Notes: a model not told the origin generated them from the letters alone. Counted from the stretch's first letter, positions 1 through 57,489 are shown. The stretch: 64,000 nt of DNA from Trematomus loennbergii (GCA_012861695.1 JAAOOA010000589.1:62001-126000); one strand, 5' to 3'. Translations and numbers: made by a program.

Positions 1-695
1 CTTCCATTACAGTTTAGGAACTGGGGTAGTTACTATAGTAACGCAGTGTAGGCGGAGCCGTGACGTCATCTTCAGTGAGAACTCCAGAAACACAACACAG
101 CCGTTAGCTGTTAGCACTCAGAGCTCACAGCTCCTTATATCTGTTCAGAAACTCGACAAAAGTTAAACAAGTACAAACCACAGACTGCCTGTGTCATGGT
201 GAATACAGTCGCTGCTTTATTTATGTCTGTATAGGCCGTTGTTGTGAGTGTGGACGGTCGGAGCATATACTGCGTTAGCTTGGCCAATCTCCACCTAGAA
301 AAACACGCATTTTAAAAGGTTTTTTCGCCTGCCGTCTGTCTGCAGACTTGACAAAGCATTAATTCATGGTTTTTACTAACCGGTATCAGTATGTTGTTAC
401 TTCGGCATCATTTTGAAACGTGTATTACAATTAAATCACGGTCAAATATGTCCATCTTGTTGTAGTTGTAGCCCCCTTGCAGCGCTCCTCTCTCTAGTTT
501 AGCATACTCAGCCCGACTCAGCCCTGTTTGTTGGCCTCGATAGAACCACAATTTTATCGGGCCAGAAAAGAGGTGAAAAAGTGGCCCCGGGCCGGGCCGG
601 GCCGTAACTAGGCCTAGTGGAAGCGCAACCAAAAACGTGCACGGCACGACACGGCACGCTTAAAGCGAGCTCCGCGCTGTAGTGGAACTGCGCCA
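1..695 (-). mobile_element. PIF/Harbinger-like MITE, partial copy
   Basis: This stretch is a near-identical reverse-complement copy of the element at 18779-19557. It ends at 695 with the terminal inverted repeat TGTAGTGGAACTGCGCCA read inwards, and the flanking TTA at 696-698 is the expected 3-bp target site. The other end, roughly 100 bp, lies outside the window. No transposase is encoded, so it is non-autonomous. Short ORFs over this stretch look spurious. The superfamily is inferred from the TTA target and the terminal repeat. Confidence 0.8.
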
Positions 696-698
696 TTA

Positions 699-1217
699 GT
701 GCATCTTCGCGATGATGACCCGGGAGTTTCCTCTTTCTTGGTCCGATGCTGCGGGGTGAGCGATCTATTTTCACCTCATTGTCCAGTTGTAGCATTTCTT
801 TCAGACGTTTGGGACCCCCACGATACGAATATTTCCTCTCAATATTCCTCATTCTTCCTTTCATGTCCTCACATTTATCTAGCAACTGTTCCACTTGTTT
901 TTATCTGACCATTTTGAAAAATCCCCCCTCAACGTCCTTCATCCACTGTTTACACGCAGCCCCCAACTCACTCTTTATCATGTCAAAAGTTTCTAGCACA
1001 CTTTTAGCTCTTCTTTTATACCTATCGAGATGTACGCCTTTAAGGAGGAAATAATGTCCATTGTTTTCGCGTTGGTTTCCATGTTCCTATCCACGGGTCG
1101 CTCTGTATGGGTGGGAGACCGACCAGCGCCACCTGACGCCCTCTGCCCTGAGGCTTCAGGCCTTGCGCACGACGAGCTAGAGAACTTGTACTTTCGGAGA
1201 TTTGCTGCCATCTGCAC
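699..1217 (-). pseudogene. L1-like LINE ORF1 fragment
   Basis: Read on the minus strand, the broken frames give a start-like segment beginning MAANLRKYKFSS. This is followed by a coiled-coil-like piece with EQLLDKCEDMKGRM and, in another frame, NIRIVGVPN, which resembles the NNIRIVGVPE motif of L1-type ORF1 RNA-binding proteins. Several frame changes and stops show it is dead. It abuts the MITE ending at 695, whose TTA target lies at the junction, so the MITE probably inserted into this LINE. The rest of the LINE would be outside the window. The clade assignment is moderate. Confidence 0.5.
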
Positions 1218-1218
1218 G

Positions 1219-1425
1219 AGGCTGTGGCTCAGTGGGATAGTTGTTGATCTTCAGATCAGGGGAGCACTGGTTCAATCCCCACTGCAGTCAGCATGTCGTT
1301 GTGTCCTTGGGCAAGACACTTCATCCCAAATTGCTCCTGTGGGGATTGCCCACTGTATTGAGTGAATGTATGTCGCTTTGGATAAAGCGTCTTACAACTG
1401 ACATGTAATGTTATGTAAAAAAAAG
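1219..1425 (+). mobile_element. tRNA-derived SINE (V-SINE type)
   Basis: The head reads as a tRNA-like promoter, with an A-box-like GTGGCTCAGTGGG and a B-box-like GGTTCAATCCCC about 35 bp apart. It is followed by the V-SINE-type core TGTCCTTGGGCAAGACACTT, the segment CTTTGGATAAAGCGTCT and a short A-rich tail. Such a unit would be transcribed by RNA polymerase III and moved by a LINE partner. It is not a functional tRNA gene because the cloverleaf breaks down after the B box. Confidence 0.8.
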
Positions 1426-2059
1426 CTGTTTTGCTGTTTACCTTAGGTTATTGTGTGCAGCTGAGAAGTTAAATCAAACACATTTTCTGTCTTACAATCA
1501 ATTCAACGCATGCGCTGAAGGAGCTCTGCCAAAATACACATCTCTTGCAAATATCCTCTTGATGTCAATTTTAATAGTATTATTGTAGCAAATGAATTTA
1601 TAATAAATAGTTTTTCCTAGTTAAACTGATTATCTTAAATATTGTATTGATGTATTAAGTTGTTTGTAATGAATATTATACTCTTGGGAGAAAATCCTTG
1701 TCTCTATCCTTTTGTTGTCTGCCAATTGTATTGTTTTATTGAATCTGTGGGGTTGGCTGCTTTTGCTGTCTGATTAATTCAATGAGTAGAACGGCAATTT
1801 TGGTCTCAAATAACACAGCTAATTTTAGGCCAGAGACACGGCCTTGGTCACATGGTATGAACCATAGCAATATCAAACATGATGTATCTGGGTAATATCT
1901 ACCATGCTGCTACTACGATTTTTTAAGTACATACACATATATCCTTCCAGAAAAAACGAAAGTCTTTCTGTTTCGTCGTTTTGTTGGAAAACTGTGATTG
2001 CATTGGACTGTTACAGTTCTTAAACCTTGAGTTTTAAAATAAATATATGTGTTTTTCAG
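1426..2059. other. intron, no recognised feature
   Basis: AT-rich intronic sequence in which I see no gene or element with recognisable ends. It ends in a pyrimidine-rich acceptor, GTTTTTCAG, immediately before the exon at 2060. Confidence 0.6.
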
Positions 2060-47397
<45,338 letters not shown>

Positions 47398-47472
47398 GTC
47401 AGAAAGCATTAAGGCAGCAGGTCATATCACTGCATGTTATCTAATGTTGGTAAAAGTTCAATAACATACATT

Positions 47473-47479
<7 letters not shown>

Positions 47480-47503
<24 letters not shown>

Positions 47504-49011
47504 CATTTTATTTATAATAATAATAATAATAATAACTAAATGTATATAGCGCCTTTCAGCGGATCCAAGGTCGCTTTACAGGAAAACAGGAGTAAAACAA
47601 AAAAAAACAGTCAGACAAACAGTCAGACAGACACAACAACAAATAAACTAGGGGCCAAAGGCCTTGGCAAATAGGCGGGACTTGAGGGCCCTTTTTAAAG
47701 GCGTCAAGAGTAGGGATGTTGCGGCTCATCGCAGGGAGAGCGTTCCAGAGGGTGGGGGCTGCCACACTAAAAGCTCTGTCCCCGAAGGTTCGCAGGTTGG
47801 TGCGGGCGGTGGTAAGCTGGCCGGAGTCTGAAGATTGCAGGTTCCGGGGAGGGGCATGTGGGCGGAGGAGGTCCGATAAATAGTGGGGGGCATGGGCATA
47901 GAGGGACTTGTAGGTGAAGAGGAGGATTTTGTAGGAAATGCGGGACTTGACTGACAGCCAGTGGAGCCAGGTATCAGCAACAGACTCTGAGAGTGACGGT
48001 CGGAGTCTGGCAATGTTCTTTAATGCCCTTTTTCCACCAAACCGGTTCGGGTTCAAGAACTGTTCTTGTGCTTTTCTGGTGCTTAACTGGTTCTTCTCTG
48101 TAGCACCACTTGTGTTTCCACCGCTCAGAGCCCGACTGGTGCTGCCGCTGCTGCGTCATGACATCACCGTTTACGTAGCTGATTTTCTCCCCAACGCCGC
48201 TCACAACAACAACGGGGGACTGCGTTGGGTCGATGATCGTGTTACTTTTAATCATACCGTGCCGTGGTTAATTGTTTATTAATGTGGTTCAGCGGCAGCG
48301 CTGCTCGTCCACTGGAGTTTAGTCTACCGTTAACTCACGGCAGCGTCCGCTGGACAGTATTCACTGTCTGACTGTCACACAAGCAGCTGATAAATATCCC
48401 CCATCCCCATAAGTGAATGTGTGTCAGTATGAATTGACGCTGTTTGGCATAACAACGGTGTTATGAAAGTTCTGGTATAGAATGGGTGATGTTAGCATAG
48501 CAACCGAAGCTAATCTGACTATCTTGACTACTTGTTGCTATCCTATTGTGGCATAAGCCGTTTTCTACAGTCACATTTTACCGCCGTATTTTTCATTATG
48601 ATTCTACTTATGATAGTCGGACATGACAACCTGTGTAGCCCATGTATTGATTCCATCCGATAGCTGCTATAATACAAAACAACAGGAAAACGTCTGCCTG
48701 CTCTCCACAATGATCAATAACAGCGAACGGATGGTCATTAAAGTAAGGTAAAAATAAAAAGCATCACACTAATGGTGTGCCTGACTTTATAACGTGTGTT
48801 TTTTTACAAGTGTGTGGTTGCCTTCTAGTCACTTTGCTCAGCGCTACTGCTTGTTAAAACTTTTATATGCCATACTCGCCATGGAATGTTATTGCCCAGG
48901 TTAATCTTGCCCCTCTCCGGCGTAAGCGTGAAGTATTGGTTCTTGGTTCTTGCCGGGCAGCCGAGTGGGGCCGGCTAAGAATCGGTTTGGTGGAAAAGGG
49001 GCATAAGTAGA
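47480..49011 (-). pseudogene. L2-type LINE 3' portion, first copy
   Basis: On the minus strand the C-terminal end of ORF2 reads LHWLSVKSRISYKILLFTYK, then HAPHYLSDLLRPHAPP and FGDRAFSVAAPTLWNALPA, highly characteristic of L2/CR1-type LINEs. It is followed by a 3' end with GCGCTATATAC and an ATT/TTA-repeat tail (47480-47535). It is split by the PIF/Harbinger-like MITE at 48024-49003 and 5'-truncated where the second LINE's 3' end begins. Confidence 0.8.
48024..49003. mobile_element. PIF/Harbinger-like MITE in L2 LINE
   Basis: The terminal inverted repeat begins TGCCCTTTTTCCACCAAACC at the left and, inverted, TGCCCCTTTTCCACCAAACC at the right, flanked by TAA at 48021-48023 and 49004-49006. A 3-bp TWA target is typical of PIF/Harbinger. 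The termini share the TGCC...TTCCAC theme with the 18779-19557 MITE, but the bodies differ. No transposase is present. Confidence 0.85.
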
Positions 49012-50339
49012 AAAAAGCGCTGTTCCTGGTGCTCAAATCGCTTTACAAGCAAGTAAAGAAGAAAAATGACAACAATAGGAAAAAGTGCTAAACTAGGTGG
49101 AATAGGGGGGAGGGGTTAGTGGATTAGTGAAAAGGTGAGCTTTGAGGGATTTTTTTAATGACGTGAGAGTGTTGGCAGATTGGACGTGGCTGGGGAGGGA
49201 GTTCCAGAGTGAGGGGGGGCTGCTGCGAAGGCCCTGTCTCCCCAGGTCCGGAGCTTGGTTCTGATGGGCAGCAGTAGGTAAGTGTTAGCAGACCCGAGGC
49301 ATGGGGGTGTGTTGTTGGCTGAGGTCACTGAGGTAGGGGGGGCAAGGTTGTTGAGGGTTTCGAAAGTGAATAGTAAGATTTTAAAGTCAAAGAGGTGTTT
49401 TGTTGGGGAGCCAGTGGAGGTGGTGGAGGATAGGGGTGATGTGGTCGGAGCGTCGGGTGGAGGTGAGCATACGGGCAGCAGAGTTTTGGACGTTTTTTGA
49501 GGATGTATGCAGATGAAACATAAAGAATGCTGTCGCAGTAATCCAGTCGCGATGTAAGAAGGCATGGATCAGAGTTTCAGCAGTGGTGGATGAGATGGGG
49601 GGTCTGATGCGGGCGATGTTCTTTAAAGTGGACCTATCATGCTATATTTAAAAATATATTGTAGGGCCATACCTATATAAAACATGTCTGTGAAGTTTTT
49701 TTTTTCAAAATACCAAACAGATCATGCATTTTAGCCATGCCTCATTTCGCTCTATTTGCTCTATTCCAGCCCTGTTTTTGCAAGGGCTGATTCTGTGACG
49801 TAGCTTTAATGCAAATGAGCTGCAGCTGACCACGCCCCCCTGCACCCTGCAGAGGGGGCGAGGCACAGCCCCGGCACGAGCGTATGCAAATTTGTAAAAC
49901 GTATGCTAATATTGTTTATGAAAATAAATACTGGTGTATATGGTTTTATGCAATCTTTCATTTCATTCTGTCATTGTACATGGCGTTACTATTATATTAT
50001 ATACTACACAGCAATGGCATAACACACCCATTTGTTGATGACAAAAAAAAGTCCACACACAACCTTTTGCTTTTGAAATCTGCATATACTTTACCCATCT
50101 AACATGAATAATCACGACACATTTTATATAAACTGTCGGAACTTTATTGTCAAAATCAACGGTTCATTGAACCCATAAAAACTACAGTACGCAGCTTCGG
50201 TGGTCAGTTTGACATGCAGAATCTATCATCTATCATCACAGGTTTTCCGCTGGTAGTATGTGAGGTGCTGGCCTGTATAGAAGAAACATAGTTAGAACAA
50301 AATCATCTCAATTTAGTATTCAGGATGAGAAAATACTAT

Positions 50340-50597
50340 TTGGATAATTATAATAAATACAATTTCAAAGTTGTATTTATCATCTGAATTTGCCGAAACA
50401 AGTTTAATATTCTGAAAGCCAAGACTTTGTTTATTTGAAATCAGATACAAACAAACTGTAACGGACCCTGCCGTGTTATATATGATTACTATACGCCTTA
50501 CATTCATAATTTCAGCAGAGGGAGGGGAAGCGGCGCTGTGGAACAGCAGAGTGGCGAGTGAGAGCTGTCATCTTCCCTTTACAAGCTTCAAAATGCC
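50340..50597. repeat. family X fragment
   Basis: GTTGTATTTATCATCTGAAT, TTTGAAATCAGATACAAACA and AACGGACCCTGCCGTGTTAT match the body of family X in the orientation of copies B and C. The termini are missing, so it is a deletion or conversion remnant inside the Kolobok element. Confidence 0.75.
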
Positions 50598-51186
50598 TGT
50601 AGCTAATGAGATTGAATATAACAATAACAAATAACAAAATATACACAGCTAGATCAGATCGCGTTTTAGATGCGACTTTAGAGTAGAGGGGAATTATTGA
50701 AACGGGATTTGTACTGTGTTCCGCGGCATCCGCCGCTGCGAAAATGTAGGGCAGGGCTCAAAAGTGGGGGGGCCAATGGCCAATGATACACACACTGTTG
50801 TATCCTAACAGTCGTGCACACACACACATATGTATATTAATCTGCGCAAACAAGTAATAAAGACTGCTGAATCACATCACGTCTCATTCACGTAGCTTAG
50901 CTTAGCTTACAGATCGGTGATATTTGATAATTCTTATAGACTACAATCACAAAAGCTTTTACATAAAACGCTGGAAAAAACGGCACTTACCTACAGAAGA
51001 TTACGTTTGTTATTATAACTTACTCAATATGATTTTAGAGGATCAAAAATACTAATAAATAGGAGAATAAATACTTGTGGTATCGGCTAGGCTTTACAGC
51101 CTTCACACAGATCGCCATTACAGCAGTATGTCTGAACAGGTTAGCAAATGCCTGATAGTTTAAATAGAAAAGACTGCAGAGCTTAC

Positions 51187-51264
51187 AAAATGAAATAAAA
51201 TGTTACAAAAACATATAAACACCCAACATCGGTTGGGTGTTTTTGTAACATTTTATTTCATTTT
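51187..51264. repeat. AT-rich hairpin
   Basis: AAAATGAAATAAAATGTTAC and AAAAACA in the left arm are exactly inverted in the right arm (TGTTTTTGTAACATTTTATT then TCATTTT). A nested CACCCAAC/GTTGGGTG stem sits at the tip. Confidence 0.9.
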
Positions 51265-51385
51265 TTTTTTTATTTCACTGTTTGAGTTTGAGGCGACATT
51301 GATACGGCGAAGCTACATGCTACAAGCTACGTAGTAGAGATAACTTATCAGGAAAAACACCGCTAAATAAAAAGGAATGCAAATA

Positions 51386-51706
51386 TTAACATGGAAAAAC
51401 GTACAGCTTCCAAATTGGATGTGTCCTGGTCCCGGATGGTTGTATTGATCCAGTTTTTAGCCTTAGATTGGAAGCATATCCTCGTTTCACTTGAGGGAAG
51501 TTGATAAACATGTCCGAGGTCAAATGTGTAGACCACACAAGCAGACATTTGCCGAGGTGTTCTGGCACATTCCCCTTGAAAATGAAGTCCAGCCACAGAT
51601 TCTTCTGTTTTTCCAGGGATGGCATTGCATGCAGTCCCTTGTCCCGATTTTTGCAGCCAACAACAGTACAACTTTTCACTGCCTTAGACATGCTGGCAAA
51701 TAACAC
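51386..51706 (-). pseudogene. THAP-like zinc-finger N-terminus of the Kolobok element
   Basis: A 106-residue minus-strand frame, MSKAVKSCTVVGCKNRD from its second Met, has the C-x4-C start, an aromatic-rich middle (KNLWLDFIF, conserved Trp) and a final LVWSTHLTSDMF. THAP domains need C-x2-H at that last position, and here the Cys is Trp, so zinc binding is likely lost. THAP domains bind transposon ends or promoters. The frame degenerates after about residue 85, and an overlapping frame (51363-51671) continues the homology, indicating an indel. Confidence 0.7.
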
Positions 51707-52810
51707 AGATGGGTTGGCCCATGGCCGTGGCCGTGGCCCATCCTCTCATTCCCATGATAGGTGGAGCGTTGCCCATGTAGGCGGAGCGTCACCGCCCACT
51801 ATTCCGGGCTGACGTCGGGTCGGATGGAATCTGTATCCGCTCGTTGTAGCCCCATTTTTAAAAGATTTGGGTACGGAGGAAAAGAGAGAGGGTTGTATTT
51901 TCTGACACTTGGTGAGTTCCCTGGAACACCGGGGACACATATTCATGTATAAAAGACGTACAAAAGTGCATTTTGCATGATAGGTCCACTTTAAGTGGAA
52001 GGCTCTTTTGACCTGGTTAACATGAGGAGGGGGGGTCGAGGATGATACCAAGGTTACAGTTGACAATGGAGCCGTCAATGTTAAGTGAAAAATCCTGGGT
52101 TGAGTGGGTAAGTGAGTTTGGGCCGATGATTATGAGTTCCGATTTGTCGCAGTTGAGTTTTAGAAAATTATTTTAGATCCAAATGTTGATGTCAGTGAGG
52201 CAGGTCGTGAGCTGTGTGGTTGGAGAAATATATGTTGTTGATAGGTAGAGCTGTGTGTCATCAGCATAACAGTGGAACTGGAGTTGGTGGTGATGGAGAA
52301 TGTCCAATTGGGAGGATGAAGATGATGAACAGAAGAGGACTAAGTACAGAACCCTGAGGACGCCATGATTGACGGGGGCTGTGGGGGATTTGGAGTTGTT
52401 GATGGAAATTAATTGATATCTGTCAGAGAGATAGGATTCAAACCAGGAGAGGGCAGTGCCAGTTATGCCAATTAAGGACTGAAGGGGGTGATAAGGATGT
52501 AATGGTTGATCGTGTCAAATACGGCGGTTAGGTCAAGGAGAATGAAAATTGAAAGGGAACCAGAGTCAGCAGAGAGGAATGTCGTTGGTGACCTTGAGTA
52601 GGGAAGATTCTGTGCTGTGGCGAGTACGGAAACTAGATTGTAGAGGTTAGAGATGGGCCGGTAGGTATTGAGGGAATCAGGGTTGAGTCCAGGTTTTTTG
52701 AGTACGGGAATGACAGCAGCAAGTTTCAGAGCAGGGGGGACGAGGCCAGTGGACAGAGAGGAGTTAATGACTGTGGTGATCAGAGGAGTGAGTTGGGGGA
52801 GGCAGGCCTT

Positions 52811-53651
52811 GACAAGGGTGTAGGGCAGGGGTACTCAAATACAAATCTTAAAGGTCCACATTTTTTTTTCAATAAGACAAAGGTCCGTTTATTACGGTCA
52901 TTCAAACTTTTAAACAATTGCAACAAGATTCTTAACACGAGGTTGCAAAACAAAAATAATCTGTATGCAGCAGTTTTCATTGTTATTGTGTCTGTGCTTG
53001 ATCCCTCAGAGTCGCAGTGTAAGAGATTGTTAGAAATTAAAATCAATGTTTAATTGCATCATTTAGTCTAAAACATATCGTCAGTTTAAAAGCTGTTTTA
53101 TTGTGAAAAATCCGGAAGTTCTCAGGAAATCTCAATGCCAAGCTTTTATTCTGAAAATCCTTCATATCCGGTCAGTATGTAGAATGTCGCTAACAATGTG
53201 TTTTCTGAATGTAAAGTGAAAATGACATGGAGTGTTAAACACCAAAACCTACGGACTTTAACACTACATCGATAGACGTCGAGATATTATTACTGCTGAA
53301 TATTAAATGAAGGTACAGTTGATCGTAAAGTGTTTTCACATACGTGAGTAGCTATGACGTCAGAGGGAGTTACCGTAAATGAGAACTGTGCCGTAAAGGT
53401 GTTTCTAGGATTTCTAAACTAACTTACAGCTGTTTATAAGGTATTAAATAGAAAGTCATGAAGGAGATAAGGAGGAGAAAAGGCTTAAGGAAGTAGGCAG
53501 GGAATACAGAATGTCGAAATCCTCTGTTTCACGCGATGTTGAACCATGCAGATGAGGAGGGCGGTCCCCCTATCTGCACAGCGGGAGAGAACAAGAAAAG
53601 TATAAAGGAGATCGGAAAGTACAACCCGCCCTCTTTCCTACGCTGCAGCCT
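52811..53651. other. unassigned sequence, possible hAT tip
   Basis: It begins near CAGGGGTACTCAAATACAAA (about 52827), a hAT-like left terminus. I could not find a matching right end. The remainder has no recognised coding frame. Short frames here (for example 53536-53724) do not resemble a known protein. Confidence 0.45.
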
Positions 53652-53659
53652 CCCCAGGG

Positions 53660-54878
53660 TAGTGTTAATTTCGTTGACTAAAACTATGACGAAATATGTT
53701 CGTCAACGACCTTTTTTTCCATGACGAAAACGAGACGATGACGAGACGGCACCGACGGCAGTAAACAATAACTGTAACGAAATCATCATGCAATATCGTT
53801 GACGAAAAGTGACGAGACGAAAATGTAGTTTACTAAATAAAAACTATGCCAAAATCTCTCTTTACTTTCGTTGACGAAAAATGAGGAGACGAAATATTAT
53901 CAAAGATAACGTTACATCTCTGATAGTCAGTTTTTCTCCAAGCAGTTCAATTTCCGGTGCTGCGGCTGGGTGCAGCAGCTGTGTGTCTGTGCCGCGCGCG
54001 GCGGTACATTTGAAATACACCGGACAGCGGCACACTGTGAACTGTCAGGAAGACTCGGGTCTAACTCATGGTCTAACTAACCTTATTTAATAGAAAATAA
54101 AATGGCAACAACAGGGATTGGGAGCAGTGGTCGCACTCGCGTTAACCGAATACCCCCCCGTCAGCGCGAGTGAGTGATACATTGTGCACTCGACGGGTAA
54201 TAATGGATTATGACGGAAATGTTACGATCTTGTCTGTCAAAATGACTGACAACGAAAAAGTATAAAGCCACCACTGCTTGGGAGAAAGAAACGATGTGAT
54301 ATTTGGGCCCATTTTTGCTACAATGAGGCGGAGAAAAAAAGCGAATGCATTGTTTTATCAGAAGGGAAGCAATGTGGCCATAACACAGCTGGTAAAAAAA
54401 AAAAACACAAAAAACCCACAAACTGACCGATACTCTCTGCAAAGCTGCATTCTTAATCATTCAACCTGTTTTTTCATCAAATAAGTACAAGATATAATCT
54501 TATTGTGAAATAAGTTTGACTAAAATGACAAATTATTGGTTTTGGCTAGACTAGTTTGACTGAATGTTCAATATAATCTGATGACTAAAAAAGACTCAAC
54601 AGTTTTCATTGACAAAAGTAGTAGACTAAAATAATTAGTTTTCTTCGACTAAAATAAGACTAAAATGCTCAGACTTTTAGTCGACTAAATCTTGACTAAA
54701 ATAGTTACTGTTTTTAGTCGACTAAAATAAGACTAAAATGCTCAGACTTTTAGTCGACTAAAACTTGACTAAATAAAACAGGATGAAGGTGACTAATATG
54801 ACTAAAACGAAAAAGGAAATTTAACACAGGACTATGACTAAAACTAAATTAAAAAAATAGCTGACGAAATTAACACTA
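53660..54878. mobile_element. hAT MITE with 8-bp duplication CCCCAGGG
   Basis: The termini TAGTGTTAATTTCGT are exact inverted repeats, with many GACTAAAA/TTGACGAAAA and TTTTAGTCGACTAAA words in the subterminal regions. Exact CCCCAGGG copies lie at 53652-53659 and 54879-54886. The dense motif repeats are typical transposase-binding arrays of hAT MITEs. No intact frame. Confidence 0.93.
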
Positions 54879-54886
54879 CCCCAGGG

Positions 54887-56505
54887 ACATCGCCGGCTTT
54901 GTCTCTTCCTTACCTTATGCTTGTTCTTTAACCACGTTACTTAATTAAAGTACCAATTTGAACCTTTTCAGAGACTCCATTAGTCTCATTATTTTAAGTT
55001 TCTTTCCTGGGAGCAAGAAGATCACGATTTATCAACAAGCTGCACAGTTATGAATAAAGGCAGCTGCACCCTCTTTCATTCAGCATCCCATTATTGCTTA
55101 TGAATGTCTTGCCCGCTCTGTGTCCACTGAGGTTCGTCAGGCCCAACACATCTCCAACAAACTAAATATATTTACACACGTAAGGTCATCATTTTAACAG
55201 TTTTGTATGCTCATCTGTGAGCAGAGCATCAAGTTGACATGTCTATTACAGCTGAATGCGGCGATTACCATTTTGTTCAGCAAAAACGCCTCACAAACGT
55301 ATTAAGATCAACAGCTTTAGTGCGTTTTGATTCAATGCTGAGTACAGCCAAACTTGACAGTCTCTTCTCTGTCATTGTACCGCAAATACCTCATTCCTTC
55401 AGCACTGGTCCGAATGCTTCTCGTTTTGCGCCGTCCCGTTTCAAATGAAATTGCCGCCAATCATATTTCCACGCTCGCGCCAGGGCCGGGGGAGGGGTTA
55501 CAAGACGGCCATGACAACTTTCTTTCAAAACAAAAGCTGCCAACTGGGGTGGCAGCTGGGGTGGCAAGGCCTATTTTTAGGGTGGCAGTTGCCACCCCAT
55601 GCCACCCCGGTAGGTGAAACTAGGCTACTAGCTACAGTACAGATGCAACTAGATGAGCTGTTAACTCTCGCTCTGACTCTTTTTTTTTAAACACACACGC
55701 ATTTTTCCCACCCGCATTCCGCGAAGACCCGCCCTACTGTGCCTCTGATTCGCAGACTGTTGGTGGGGAAAAAACGCTGATGGGGATGCTGAATGTGATT
55801 GGACCAATGCGTTGACAGACACACACAGACAGTGGAACAGTACATGCAGAGCGTGTTTGCAGTGGACATAGCGGAGAATTTTTACTCGTTGCGTTGTGGC
55901 GATGTCTCGCAGATAATATAGATAATACAGATAATACATATGAAAAGTATAATTTGCTCAGAGTCCAGAGACAGTTGTGGTTCGGCGGATCCGGACCAGG
56001 GTCCGGACTTGAGGATGCCTGGTGTAGGGCATGGGGTCCAGGATGGAGGTTGAGGTATTTATGCCGGTGACTTGGGCAACTATTTCCAGTGAGGTAATTT
56101 GGCTGAAGGCTGTAAAAGGGTGCCTGGAAGGAGGAGGGAGGCAGGTTCCGGATAAGGATATTAAATGGTACCCAACAGTTTTGAGCCATGGACACACAGA
56201 TAGCTGATTCACCCGCAGCCTCAACTTCTACACCAGCATTTGTGAAAATAAATAAATCACGTTACCAAATTGTACCCAAAGCTGCTCCTGTAAAACCAGC
56301 ACAGATGTTAACCATGAATCGCATGGCTGTGAAAAGCCAAAGCCACAAGAGGCATGCATTGACCTCAGAGATATCAGTAAGCAGCCATAACGATTGTTCA
56401 CATAACAATAGGAAATATGTGTTTTGTTTTGAGGTACGCAAAGGCGCGTAGTGACACAAGTGACGTGGCATGAGCAAGCCCCTTGTCCACCAGTAGCTAT
56501 AGATA
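54887..56505. other. unassigned intergenic or intronic sequence
   Basis: It contains an internally repeated GGTGGCA/TGCCACCCC segment (about 55545-55610) and an 87-residue open frame at 56188-56451 beginning MDTQIADSPAAS that I do not recognise. That frame has no supporting splice or neighbour evidence. No other element ends are visible. Confidence 0.4.
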
Positions 56506-57475
56506 GAATAGAATAGAGCCCAATAGATAGAATAGAATCGTTTAATGTCATTATACAGGTACAATGAGATAAATAAATGCTTCTCCCTTTCAAGGGTGCC
56601 ATCAAAACAAAAAAACATCACAACATAAGACAACAAATACACGCATCATACATACTTAGAAATAAGGAATAAAGTGCAGTAATTATTTCCAGGAGTATAA
56701 AAATAAATCTAAAATGTCTATAATGTAATAAATAATAATAGCAGGTATGTATTTATAATAATAATAGTAATGATATATATGTATATATGTACAGAGTCAC
56801 ATTTATTTCACATGCAGGATGATTAAGAGGTATGACTTTCAGGTGTTAAGAGCAATGATGGCTCTTGGGAAAAAAGTCTTTGAGTCTGTTTGTTTTGGAT
56901 GTGATACACCTGTAGCGCCTGCCGGAGGGCAGCAAGTCGAACAGGTGAAAGCCGGGGTGTGAACTGTCCTTAACAATGTTTTTGGCTCTAATGAGGCAGC
57001 GGGAGGTGTAAATGTCCATCAGGGAGGGGAGAGGGCAGCCGATGATCCTCTGTGCTGCTTTTACAACTCTCTGGAGCCTCATCCTGTCGGCCTCAGTGCA
57101 GCTGGTGTACCACACTGTGATGCAGTATGTTAATAGGCTCTCGATGGTAGAGCGGTAGAAGGTCACCAGCAGCTTAGTGGCCAAGTTGTTCTTCCTGAGC
57201 ACCCTCAGGAAGTGCAGACGCTGCTGGGCCTTCTTGATGACAGCTGTGGGTTGTCCTTCCAGGAAAGGTTGTTGGTGATGAGGACGCCGAGGAACTTGAA
57301 GGTGTGGACCCTCTCCACACACTCACCGTTAATGTGAGGGGAGCGAGGTCGGTAGTATTCCTCCTGAAGTCTACGATGATCTCTTTGGTTTTTGTGGGGT
57401 TCAGTGCCAGGTTGTTCACTGAACACCACGCTGAGAGCTTCAGTACCTCACTCCTGTAGGCCGACTCGTCTCAAT
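56506..57475 (-). pseudogene. LINE RT C-terminus and 3' end
   Basis: The minus strand reads NNLALNPTKTKEIIVDFRRN, then (after a frame change) KKAQQRLHFLRVLRKNNLAT, LTYCITVWYTSCTEADRMRL, RIIGCPLPSLMDIYTSRCL and LFDLLPSGRRYR. This is the C-terminal end of a fish LINE ORF2, probably CR1/Rex type. The 3' untranslated end follows to GACATTAAACGATTCTATTC with an ATTCT-repeat tail at about 56506-56535. It is 5'-truncated at the junction with the DIRS fragment. One frame change is visible near 57300. Confidence 0.8.
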
Positions 57476-57489
57476 GTACCGGACAGAGG

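Larger units (their letters stand above)
49627..51990. mobile_element. Kolobok-type DNA transposon (TTAA, THAP-like ORF)
   Basis: The terminal inverted repeat AGTGGACCTATCATGC occurs at both ends, flanked by TTAA at 49623-49626 and 51991-51994. The interior includes a minus-strand THAP-like zinc-finger ORF (51386-51706), which together with the TTAA target points to Kolobok. A family X fragment (about 50340-50597) and a hairpin at 51187-51264 lie inside. No DDE transposase core is readable, so it is a deleted copy. Confidence 0.85.
49012..52810 (-). pseudogene. L2-type LINE, second copy, split by Kolobok
   Basis: The minus strand from about 52800 gives AVIPVLKKPGLNPDSLNTYR and PISNL, then QGSVLSPLLFIIF: RT motifs of L2-type LINEs in broken frames. 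After the Kolobok insertion (49627-51990) it resumes with FDFKILLFTFETLNNLAPP and LRTWGDRAFAAA to a 3' end at about 49012-49050 (AAGCGATTTGAGCACC). Multiple stops show it is dead. It abuts the first L2 copy in the same orientation. Confidence 0.8.

Noticed and set aside
508..894. A 128-residue minus-strand frame crossing the MITE-LINE junction
   Set aside because: It runs from LINE ORF1 remnant into MITE sequence across the TTA target, so the chimera is accidental.
1219..1300. Possible tRNA gene from the A- and B-box motifs
   Set aside because: No cloverleaf can be completed, and the sequence continues into a V-SINE core, so it is a SINE head.
53536..53724. A short frame beginning MLNHADEEGG considered as a host exon
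   Set aside because: It runs into the hAT MITE at 53660, and no splice signals or family resemblance were found.
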